Source: Nocardia pneumoniae NBRC 100136 (GTDB taxonomy: Bacteria > Actinomycetota > Actinomycetes > Mycobacteriales > Mycobacteriaceae). From it: 64,000 bases of DNA. Shown here one piece after another: positions 17,954-25,221 of this stretch. Both the position numbers and the translations under genes were made by a program. The stretch spans positions 1-64,000 of the forward strand of contig NZ_BAGF01000026.1 of assembly GCF_000308755.1 (NCBI RefSeq), in the 5' to 3' direction. Position 1 is the stretch's first letter. The number at the start of each line of letters is the position of its first letter. Below the pieces are notes generated by a model that was not told where the DNA came from, searched no databases, and saw only the letters and a program-made list of their open reading frames with translations.

Positions 17954-18955
17954 TCAACTCACCTTCTCCGTGGAGGCCGCGATCAGCGCCGCGCGCAGGA
18001 AGTCGGCGGCGCGGGCGAGGGCGTGGTCGGCCTCGGGCACCACCATCGGGAGGGCCTGGAAGACGTGCAGCTGCCCGGGCCAGACCTCCAGGTCGCAGCT
18101 GCCGCCCGCGCGACGGACCATGGCGCACAGGGCGCGCGCGTCGGCGCGGAGCATCTCGGTGCCGCCGACCTGCACCAGGATCGGTGGCAGGGCGATGCCG
18201 GGCGGAATGGTCAGCCGCAGGCGCGGTGCGTCCGCGGGCAGACCGCTGGTATAGGACGCGGGCAGCCGCCGCGCCGCGGCCGCGGAGATCAGCGGGTCAG
18301 TGCGGACGCGCTCCTGCTCGGCAGCCATACCGAGCGTGAGGTCGAGTAATGGGGAGAACATCGCGACCGCGGCGGGCTGCGGCCTGCCGCGGCGCGCGTT
18401 CTCCACCAGCAGGTCGAGCGCGAGGTGTCCGCCCGCGGAATCGCAGGCGATCACCAGGTCTTCCGCGGCGATGCCCCGGTCGAGTAGCCAGCGGTAGCCT
18501 GCCTCGACGTCGTCGGCCGCGGCGGGGAACCGGTGCTCTGGCGCGAGGCGGTAGTCGGTGAGGAAGACCGGAAGCCCGGTCTGCTTCGACAGCCGGGCTG
18601 CGAGACCACGGTGTGTGCGGGCCGAGCAGATGACGTAGCCGCTGCCGTGGATGTAGTAGATCGCCTGGGAGCCGAACGGCACACCGGCCGCCCTGACCCA
18701 TTCGCCGCGCACAGCTCCGGACCGGACCCGCGTCACGGAAGTACCCGGCGGAACGGGACCGCCGAGGGCCATCAGCGTGGCGATCAGCTTGCGGGCGAAC
18801 CAGACGCCCGCTGTGTTCATCGGAATCGCGCAGTTCAGCGGCCGCAAACCGATTCGGGTCGCCGCCGCGGCCACGGTGGCGCGCGGGGAGGGCGCGGCGG
18901 GAACGCCGGGGACCGAGGTCCTCGTTGACCTTGTCATGCGTTCAGAATCAGGCAT
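17954..18955 (-). CDS. Alpha/beta hydrolase, LipR/acetyl-hydrolase-like esterase
   Basis: Hormone-sensitive-lipase family esterase. The oxyanion motif is HGSG (YYIHGSGY) where HGGG is usual, and the nucleophile elbow is CDSAGG where GDSAGG is usual; the LTDYRLAPEHRFPAA block and a C-terminal GQLHVF histidine are present. The start is uncertain: GTG 18979, ATG 18955 or ATG 18937, none with a good ribosome site. I chose 18955 because a perfect 9-bp inverted repeat covers 18957-18982. It is the first gene of the operon and matches LipR (Rv3084) in position. Confidence 0.83.
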   Translation of the reverse strand: MPDSERMTRSTRTSVPGVPAAPSPRATVAAAATRIGLRPLNCAIPMNTAGVWFARKLIATLMALGGPVPPGTSVTRVRSGAVRGEWVRAAGVPFGSQAIYYIHGSGYVICSARTHRGLAARLSKQTGLPVFLTDYRLAPEHRFPAAADDVEAGYRWLLDRGIAAEDLVIACDSAGGHLALDLLVENARRGRPQPAAVAMFSPLLDLTLGMAAEQERVRTDPLISAAAARRLPASYTSGLPADAPRLRLTIPPGIALPPILVQVGGTEMLRADARALCAMVRRAGGSCDLEVWPGQLHVFQALPMVVPEADHALARAADFLRAALIAASTEKVS

Positions 18956-18956
18956 G

Positions 18957-18982
18957 AATGTGCCAGTTGTCAATGGCACATT
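18957..18982 (-). promoter_or_regulatory. Inverted repeat at the mymA-like operon start, putative operator
   Basis: AATGTGCCA (18957-18965) and TGGCACATT (18974-18982) are perfect complements separated by eight bases. On the minus strand CATAAT just upstream overlaps the outer arm and resembles a -10 box, so a protein bound here would cover the promoter. The likely ligand is the MerR-type regulator at 13740-14516 or another local repressor. No experiment supports this; the symmetry is plain in the sequence. Confidence 0.6.
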
Positions 18983-19217
18983 ATGAGAAGGCGATTAATG
19001 GATCGTTGTCAGTGCCCGCACGACGACCGGAGTGCTACGAGCGGATCAATGGGCACTGGCCGCCGTGACTGGAAGTTCGTCCAGCACTACGCGAACAAGA
19101 GCGAGCAATTCTCAGCCGCACTCTGCTCGGCTGAGCACCGAGCCCGGCGGCTTATCGGAAGTTCGGACGTCGCCTGGTTTGCCCGTGAGACCCGCTGGCT
19201 GACCAGGCTTTTCGCGC

Positions 19218-20168
19218 TCAGTATCCGCGTCCGCGATCGATCGGCGCCAGCAGTTGCCGTCCGGTGACGAACCGCAGGACATTGGCGCCCACGTGATCGG
19301 CGAATGCCGCCAACCGCAGCTGCGGAGGATTCGAATCATGCGGTGTGACAATGGCATTCGGCAGCACCCAGAGCGGATGACCATCCGGCAGCGGTTCGGG
19401 GTCGGTGACGTCCAGCCCGGCGCCGCCGATCGCGCCAGAGGCCAGCGCGGCCACCAGCGCGTCGGTGTCGATCAGGCTGCCGCGCGCGACGTTGATGATC
19501 CAGGACGTCGGCTTGAGCCGGGCGAGTTCGTCCGCGCCGATGAGATGCCTGGTGGCGGGCGTGGCGGGCGCGGCGATGATCACGTGATCGGTGCGCGGCC
19601 AGATCCGGCCGATATGGTCGGCGGAAATCGTCTCGACGGTCTCCGGAATACCGGGACCGGTCACCGGATACCCGCTGCGGTTCACCGCGATGACGTGCGC
19701 GCCGAGCGGGATCAGCATCGGAATCAGCGCACGGCCGATGCCGCCCGCGCCCACGATGGTCACCGTCTTGCCGCGCAGCGTAGCGACGTGCGGAAAGAAG
19801 TCCTGCTGACGCCAGCCCGCCGCGCGCAGGTGCTCGGGGAGATAGCGGACGCCCGCCAGCAGCAGCATGAGCGCGTGCTCGGCCACGCTCGCCGCGAAAG
19901 CGCCTGCGGCGGATGTGAATCGGATGTGCGGATGCTTGGCGAAGATGCCCGCAGTGAACCAGTCCTCGATACCGGCGGCGGGCAGCTGCACCCATTCCAG
20001 GCCCGCGGGCAACTCGTCCGGGAACTCGCCGGGTCCGCCCACCCAGATCAGTCCGCGCGCCTCGTCGAGGTCGGAGATCGCGGCGCCCGCCTCCAGCACC
20101 GCCTTCTCCACCAGCGTGGGAGGAGGGTCCGCCGGGCCGATGGCGATCGGTACTGCCGGTCCACTCAC
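19218..20168 (-). CDS. D-isomer-specific 2-hydroxyacid dehydrogenase
   Basis: NAD(P)-dependent dehydrogenase of 2-hydroxy acids. The GTG at 20168 has AAGGAGG seven bases upstream, giving 316 residues (MSGPAVPIAIG). The NAD-binding motif is TVTIVGAGGIGRALIPML, the catalytic arginine lies in NVARGSLID, the glutamate in TDPEPLPDGHPLW, and the histidine region in VTPHDSNP. The family name is secure; the substrate is not. It stands alone between the mymA-like operon and the LigD-type polymerase, all on the minus strand. Confidence 0.9.
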   Translation of the reverse strand: MSGPAVPIAIGPADPPPTLVEKAVLEAGAAISDLDEARGLIWVGGPGEFPDELPAGLEWVQLPAAGIEDWFTAGIFAKHPHIRFTSAAGAFAASVAEHALMLLLAGVRYLPEHLRAAGWRQQDFFPHVATLRGKTVTIVGAGGIGRALIPMLIPLGAHVIAVNRSGYPVTGPGIPETVETISADHIGRIWPRTDHVIIAAPATPATRHLIGADELARLKPTSWIINVARGSLIDTDALVAALASGAIGGAGLDVTDPEPLPDGHPLWVLPNAIVTPHDSNPPQLRLAAFADHVGANVLRFVTGRQLLAPIDRGRGY

Positions 20169-20288
20169 GGATAGACCTCCTTCAGTGCGGTACGACGTGG
20201 TCGTGCGGGACGAACGGCGGTCGGACTCGCCGCTGCGACCGTAGCACCGCCGCATGGACGGCGGCGTACGGTGTCCGCCGACGCGGCG

Positions 20289-21263
20289 CTAGTTCTGGTC
20301 CTGATCCGGCTGCTCGTCCAGCTCCGCGTCCACCTTGTCCCGGTCCGCCCACTCCAGCAGCCGATCCAGGTGGAACACCGCGTCGTCGATGCCCGCGTGC
20401 AGGTCGCCGAGCTCGGCGAAGCGGGCGGGGACGGTGGCGATGGTGAAGTCGCGCGGATCGATGTCGGGAATCTCGTCCCAGCGCACCGGCGTGGAGACCG
20501 TGGCGGCGGGGACGCCGCGCACCGAGTAGGCGGCGGCGATCGTGTGGTCGCGCGCGTTCTGGTTGTAGTCGACGAACAGCATCGCCGGGTCGCGGTCGCG
20601 ACGCCACCACGTGGTGGTCACGTCATCCGGGGCGCGACGCTCCACCTCGCGGGCGAACGCGAGCGCCGCCCGGCGCACCTCCTGGAATCCCCAATTCGGC
20701 GCGATCCGGACGTACACGTGCAGTCCCTTGCCGCCGGAGGTCTTCGGCCAGCCGACGGCGCCGAGCTCGTCGAGCAGTTCCTGCACGATGCCCGCCACGC
20801 GCTGCACCCGTGGCCACGGGCAGTCCGGCATCGGGTCGAGGTCGATGCGCCACTCGTCGGGACGCTCGGTGTCGGCGGCCCTGGAGTTCCACGGATGGAA
20901 CTCGACCGTCGACATCTGCACCGCCCAGACGACATCCGCGAGCTTCTCGACGCAGAGTTCGTCGGCATGCCTGCCGTAGCGCGGGAAGTACACCCGCACA
21001 GTCGGAATCCAGTCCGGCGCGCCCGCGGGCAGCCGCTTCTGATGCACCTTGGCACCGGACAGCCCCTTGGGAAATCGGTGCAGCATGCACGGCCGGTCAC
21101 GCAGCGCGTTGACGATGCCGTCCCCGACGCTCAGGTAGTACTGCACCAAGTCGAGCTTGGTCGCGCCGGTTTCCGGGAAGTAGATCCGGTCCGGGTTGGA
21201 GATGCGAATCGTGTGGTCGCCGACCTCGAGTTCGATCGCCGACGCAGCGGATTTGCGGGCCAC
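20289..21263 (-). CDS. Stand-alone LigD-type primase-polymerase (PolD1-like)
   Basis: Archaeo-eukaryotic primase-family polymerase that adds nucleotides at DNA ends and gaps. Start is uncertain: GTG 21263 (MARKSAASAIELEVG) or an in-frame ATG at 21304, neither with a clear ribosome site. Motifs are NPDRIYFP near the N-terminus, the metal-binding DLDP in WRIDLDPMP, SGGKGLHVYV, and the FVDYNQNARDHTIAAAYSVR block. It has no ligase or nuclease domain, like mycobacterial PolD1/Rv3730c. No ku or ligase gene is nearby. The acidic tail ends DEQPDQDQN. Confidence 0.9.
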   Translation of the reverse strand: MARKSAASAIELEVGDHTIRISNPDRIYFPETGATKLDLVQYYLSVGDGIVNALRDRPCMLHRFPKGLSGAKVHQKRLPAGAPDWIPTVRVYFPRYGRHADELCVEKLADVVWAVQMSTVEFHPWNSRAADTERPDEWRIDLDPMPDCPWPRVQRVAGIVQELLDELGAVGWPKTSGGKGLHVYVRIAPNWGFQEVRRAALAFAREVERRAPDDVTTTWWRRDRDPAMLFVDYNQNARDHTIAAAYSVRGVPAATVSTPVRWDEIPDIDPRDFTIATVPARFAELGDLHAGIDDAVFHLDRLLEWADRDKVDAELDEQPDQDQN

Positions 21264-21381
21264 GTGGTCGACCCTAACGGGCGCGGCCGCAGGTAGTGGG
21301 TCCATAACCCACGAACGGAACGAATGCGAGGCAGCGGCATGCATCTGTGCGTCGAACGGGGCACGGTCGTTGCACCGTTCT

Positions 21382-21399
21382 GGTATGCATACCGGTATG
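21382..21399 (+). promoter_or_regulatory. Overlapping palindromes at toxin-antitoxin start, likely autoregulatory operator
   Basis: GGTATGCATACC (21382-21393) and CATACCGGTATG (21388-21399) are both perfect 12-bp palindromes sharing six bases, so the half-site GGTAT/ATACC appears three times. It runs up to the antitoxin ATG at 21397. Ribbon-helix-helix antitoxins usually repress their own operon by binding such arrays, so this is the probable operator. Confidence 0.7.
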
Positions 21400-21636
21400 A
21401 GCAAGGCGACGCGCGTGACCGTCACGCTGGACCCTCAGGTGGCGGAATGGGCCAGGGAGGCCGCCGACCGCCAGAACCGCAGCCTGTCCTCGGTGATCAA
21501 TGCCGCGGTGCGCACCACGCTCGTACACGACAGCCTGACCGCCCTGATCATCGACGAGGAGGCCGAGCTGGCCGCCGCATATGACGACGTGACGCTCACC
21601 CAGGCCGCCGAAGAAGATGCCGGCGGCGCGGCATGA
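21397..21636 (+). CDS. Ribbon-helix-helix antitoxin (MazE/CopG type)
   Basis: Type II antitoxin of 79 residues. KATRVTVTLDPQVAEWAREAA gives the beta strand and first helix of an RHH domain, followed by SLSSVINAAVRTTL; the acidic C-terminal tail (IIDEEAELAAAYDD) should bind the toxin. Start ATG 21397 or ATG 21385 (adds MHTG); both lie in the palindromic operator. The MazF-like gene begins 37 bases downstream. Divergent from the LigD-type polymerase gene. Confidence 0.88.
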   Translation: MSKATRVTVTLDPQVAEWAREAADRQNRSLSSVINAAVRTTLVHDSLTALIIDEEAELAAAYDDVTLTQAAEEDAGGAA

Positions 21637-21673
21637 GAACGCGCAGACCCGCTCACGCCGAAGGCGACAGAGC

Positions 21674-21982
21674 ATGAGACGCGGGGAAATCTGGCGTTAT
21701 GCCCCGACGCTCAGTGACGGCACGCCCTTCCCGCGGCGCATGACGGTCGTGCTGGTGTCCGATTCGGCGGTGATCACCTCGCGCTATCCCTGGCTGCACG
21801 TCGTCCCGTTGCGCGACGCCGACCCGGGTCACGTGCTGGCGACCAAGACCGAGCACGGCTGGGCCGACACCCTCGAACTGCACCGCGCTTACCGCCCGTG
21901 GCTCAGCGAATACCTCGACGTGCTGACACCGTCCGAGACGGAATCCCTCGACGCGCGACTGCGGGCGACCCTCAGCCTCTGA
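21674..21982 (+). CDS. MazF/PemK-type mRNA interferase toxin
   Basis: Predicted sequence-specific endoribonuclease of 102 residues. It starts MRRGEIWRYAPTLSDG, the family signature (RGEIW), and has VVLVSDSAVI and a conserved hydrophobic core WLHVVPLRD. The family's usual PVVV segment is replaced by MTVVLVSD. It is the downstream gene of an antitoxin-toxin pair with its own operator and converges on the helicase gene with 31 bases between. Cleavage specificity cannot be read from sequence. Confidence 0.87.
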   Translation: MRRGEIWRYAPTLSDGTPFPRRMTVVLVSDSAVITSRYPWLHVVPLRDADPGHVLATKTEHGWADTLELHRAYRPWLSEYLDVLTPSETESLDARLRATLSL

Positions 21983-22013
21983 TCGCACCGGGACCGCGAC
22001 TCGCCCTCGGCCG

Positions 22014-24137
22014 CTACGTCAGCGTGGCCAGCGCGAACGGCAGGACCGCGTCGGCTCCGGCCGCGCGCAGCGCGTGGGCGGCGACGGTGAACGTCCAGCC
22101 GGTGTCGGTGAGGGCGTCCACCAGCAGGATCGGGCCCGATACGGCGGTGAGGTCGGGGACTTCCCATGACCCGAACAGTCCCGCGACGCGATGGGCGGAG
22201 TTCGCGGCGGAGACCGGCGGCCGGTCCGGGCGGGTGCGCAGGGTGCCGAGGTCACGCAGGCGGCCCACCTCGGCGAGCCGGGCGGCGAGGCTGGCGGTGA
22301 GCACGGGATGGCGTGCGGATTCCAGCGCGAGTACCGACGTGGGGCGGGTCGCCCAATCCCATTCGCGCAGAACGGCGATGCAGGCATCGAAGACCGTGTC
22401 GGGGACGGGGGCGTCCGGTCCGTCGAGCAGCGTTCGCAGGCGCTGCCCCCAGCCGAGGTCGGTCAGCCTGCCGAGCACGCGACCTGTCTCGGCGCCATCG
22501 GAGATCTTGCCGGACAACGGGATTCCGAGTTTCGCCATCCCGGTGGGCCACTGTTTGCGCGGCGCGAGGTCGATGCCGGGACGGTCGAGCCGAGCCCTGG
22601 TCGCCGCGACGGCATCGGCGGCGACAGTGCGATCGGGCCGGGCGCCGGTGCAGTTGTCGCAGCGGCCGCAGCCGGGCGAAGCTCCGGGGTCGGCGGGTAG
22701 TCCCGGGTCGTCGAGTTGGCGGCGCAGGAATTCCATCCGGCAGTCGGAGGTGGACTGGTAGTCGATCATGGCTTGCTGCTCCGCCTCGCGCGCGACGGAC
22801 AAGCGTTCGTAGCGTTCGGCGTCATAAGTCCAGGGCTGACCGGTGGCGATCCAGCCGCCGCGCACCCGGCGCACCGCGCCGTCCACGTCGAGCACCTTCA
22901 GCACCATCTCCAACCGGGAGCGGTTCAGCTCCACCAGCGGCTCCAGCGCCGCGGTGGACAGCGCCCGCTCGGAGTGCAGCGCGTCGAGCACCGCCCGCAC
23001 GATGTGCTCGCGCGGGAAGGCGACGGAGGCGAAATAACTCCAGATCCGCGCGTCTTCGGGGCCCGGTAGCAGGACCACCTCCGCGCGATCGGTGCCGCGC
23101 CCGGCGCGACCCACCTGCTGGTAGTAGGCGATGGGCGAGGACGGCGCCCCGACGTGCACCACGAATCCGAGGTCGGGTTTGTCGAAACCCATGCCCAGTG
23201 CGGAGGTGGCGATGAGCGCCTTCACCTCGTTGTTCAGCAGCGCGGCCTCCAGGGCCTCGCGTTCGGCGGGGTCGGTCTGGCCGGTGTAGGCGGCGACGTT
23301 GTGGCCGTGGGAGTTCAATACGTCGGCCAGATCCTGCGCGGCGGCGACGGTGAGGGTGTAGACGATGCCGGAGCCGGGCAGCCGGTGCAGGTGACCGCTG
23401 AGCCAGGCGGTGCGCTCCACGGCGTCGTCGAAGCGGACCACCGACAGATGCAGCGACTCGCGGTCCAACGTGCCGCGCAGCACCAGGGTGTCGGTGCCGA
23501 TCTGGGTGGCGACATCGGTGACCACCCGGTCGTTGGCGGTCGCGGTGGTCGCGAGCACCGGCACGTCGGTGCCCAGATCGGCGATCAGGGTCCGGATGCG
23601 GCGATAGTCCGGCCGGAAGTCATGGCCCCAGTCCGAGACGCAGTGCGCCTCATCGATGACCACCAGTCCCGCGTCCGCCGCGAGCTCCGGCAGCACCTGA
23701 TCTCGGAAATCCGGGTTGTTCAGCCGCTCCGGGCTGACCAGCAGCACATCGACCGCGCCAGCGGCGACTTGCGCGTGGATCTCGTCCCATTCGGTCACAT
23801 TGCCCGAATTGATGGTGGCGGCGACCACCCCGGCGCGCTGCGCGGCGGCCACCTGGTTGCGCATCAGCGCCAGCAGCGGCGACACGATCACCGTCGGCCC
23901 GCGCCCGCCGCCGCGCAGCAATTTCGCGGCGATGAAGTACACCGCCGATTTGCCCCAGCCGGTGCGCTGCACCACCAGCGCCCTGCGCCGCCGCACCACC
24001 AGCGCCTCGATGGCGGTCCACTGATCCTCCCGCAGCCGCGCACCCGGCCCGGCCAGCTCGCGCAGCAGCTGCTCGGCATGCTCGCGCAGGCCGGGGGCGG
24101 TGAGGTCGATCGAGGAGACATCGGTCGCCGTGGTCAT
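22014..24137 (-). CDS. RecQ-family ATP-dependent DNA helicase with phosphoribosyltransferase-like C-terminus
   Basis: Superfamily 2 3'-5' helicase. The ATG at 24137 gives 707 residues. Motif I is QRTGWGKS (about 57-64), motif II VIDEAHCVSDWGHDFRPDY is the RecQ signature, and motif VI is QVGRAGRGTDRAEVVLLP. A zinc cluster (C-x-n-CGRCDNC) follows in the RecQ C-terminal region. The last 200 residues end in ILLVDALTDTGWTFTVAAHA, which resembles the PRPP-binding loop of phosphoribosyltransferases (LVDDVxTTG) but lacks one acidic residue. This actinobacterial architecture departs from classical RecQ, which ends in an HRDC domain. Role: DNA repair, details unknown. Confidence 0.88.
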   Translation of the reverse strand: MTTATDVSSIDLTAPGLREHAEQLLRELAGPGARLREDQWTAIEALVVRRRRALVVQRTGWGKSAVYFIAAKLLRGGGRGPTVIVSPLLALMRNQVAAAQRAGVVAATINSGNVTEWDEIHAQVAAGAVDVLLVSPERLNNPDFRDQVLPELAADAGLVVIDEAHCVSDWGHDFRPDYRRIRTLIADLGTDVPVLATTATANDRVVTDVATQIGTDTLVLRGTLDRESLHLSVVRFDDAVERTAWLSGHLHRLPGSGIVYTLTVAAAQDLADVLNSHGHNVAAYTGQTDPAEREALEAALLNNEVKALIATSALGMGFDKPDLGFVVHVGAPSSPIAYYQQVGRAGRGTDRAEVVLLPGPEDARIWSYFASVAFPREHIVRAVLDALHSERALSTAALEPLVELNRSRLEMVLKVLDVDGAVRRVRGGWIATGQPWTYDAERYERLSVAREAEQQAMIDYQSTSDCRMEFLRRQLDDPGLPADPGASPGCGRCDNCTGARPDRTVAADAVAATRARLDRPGIDLAPRKQWPTGMAKLGIPLSGKISDGAETGRVLGRLTDLGWGQRLRTLLDGPDAPVPDTVFDACIAVLREWDWATRPTSVLALESARHPVLTASLAARLAEVGRLRDLGTLRTRPDRPPVSAANSAHRVAGLFGSWEVPDLTAVSGPILLVDALTDTGWTFTVAAHALRAAGADAVLPFALATLT

Positions 24138-24209
24138 GCGGACCATCGTGCCCGAGGGCACCGACACGTGATGTCGCGCCCGGCCGTCGCCCCTGCCGTT
24201 CTGGCGTGA

Positions 24210-25178
24210 CTACTCGTTGTGACCCGTGGTGGGTCCGTTCCGGGCTCGGGTGGACCGCGTGGTCGCCGCCGCCAGTTCGACCAGTCGGGCCCGGACCAGG
24301 TCCGGTCGCTCCTCCGCGATGAAGTGGCCGCAGTCGCGGACCAGTTCGAGATGGTAGTCGTCGGCTCGCGCGGTCTCTTCGGCGGCGAGCGAGGGATGGA
24401 TCGCGGCGTCGGCGACGCCGAACAGCGCGCGGATCGGCACGGTTGCCCGGCGTTGTTCGCGCCGTACGGCGGACCGTGGGGCTTCCCGCAGGAGGAAAGT
24501 CCGGTAGGTGTCGGTCGCGGCGTGAGCGCAGACGGAGTCGCGGAAGCGGTCGGCGTATGCGCGGATCACCTCGGGTCCGAACTCGTCGCGATTGCGTACC
24601 GCACCGGCGAAGATCAGCTTTTCCAGGAAGCGGGTGCGTCGATGCAGGTACGTGCCGAACGCCGCGATCGGCGGCTGATAGACCAGGAACCTCCACGCGT
24701 GCGGGAGGAAACCGCGCAGTGTCTGCCAGGGGTGGGCGATGTTCAGCGCCAGCAGCGCGTCGAATCGTTCCGGTGCACGCAGCACGAGCAGGTGGGCGAT
24801 GTAGCCGCCCCAGTCGTGCCCGACCAGCAGGACGCGGTCGAGGCCGAGCGCGTCCAGCAGGGCGAGCAGATCGGAGGCGACCTCCTCCTTGGCCCACCGG
24901 TGTGGCGCGGGGCCGGACCAGCCGTACCCGGGCAGGTCCGGCGCGATGATCCGCAGTCCGTCCGGTGGGTCGGCGAGCAGGTGACGGTACGCGTAGTGAT
25001 GCTGTGGCCAGCCGTGCAGCGCGAGCACGGGGCGTCCGTCCGGGGCACCCGCCTCGGTGACGTGGAAACGGATGCCGCGCGCGGTGACGAACGAGCGCCG
25101 TACACCGGCGATGTCCGGCGGACCGGCCGCCGGGTCCGATTCCGGAGCGGGTGCGAAGAACGAGGGCCGCCAGGGCAT
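24210..25178 (-). CDS. Alpha/beta hydrolase, epoxide hydrolase/dehalogenase-like
   Basis: Predicted soluble hydrolase of 322 residues from ATG 25178 (an upstream ATG at 25205 is possible). HGWPQHHYAYR is the oxyanion HGxP motif. The nucleophile elbow GHDWGG carries aspartate, as in epoxide hydrolases and haloalkane dehalogenases, instead of serine. The catalytic histidine lies in DCGHFIAEERP, and the charge-relay acid is probably in FGVADAAIHP. Epoxide hydrolase is likelier than dehalogenase from HGWP, but the substrate is unknown. Downstream of rtcB on the same strand with 43 bases between, so possibly cotranscribed. Confidence 0.85.
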   Translation of the reverse strand: MPWRPSFFAPAPESDPAAGPPDIAGVRRSFVTARGIRFHVTEAGAPDGRPVLALHGWPQHHYAYRHLLADPPDGLRIIAPDLPGYGWSGPAPHRWAKEEVASDLLALLDALGLDRVLLVGHDWGGYIAHLLVLRAPERFDALLALNIAHPWQTLRGFLPHAWRFLVYQPPIAAFGTYLHRRTRFLEKLIFAGAVRNRDEFGPEVIRAYADRFRDSVCAHAATDTYRTFLLREAPRSAVRREQRRATVPIRALFGVADAAIHPSLAAEETARADDYHLELVRDCGHFIAEERPDLVRARLVELAAATTRSTRARNGPTTGHNE

Positions 25179-25221
25179 ATCCGATCGTAACGAGAAGATC
25201 GGCACCGAAGCTACGCGGCCG

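Noticed and set aside
18983..19267. A 94-codon plus-strand frame in the promoter region of the mymA-like operon
   Set aside because: No ribosome site or family likeness, and it overlaps the end of the 2-hydroxyacid dehydrogenase gene.
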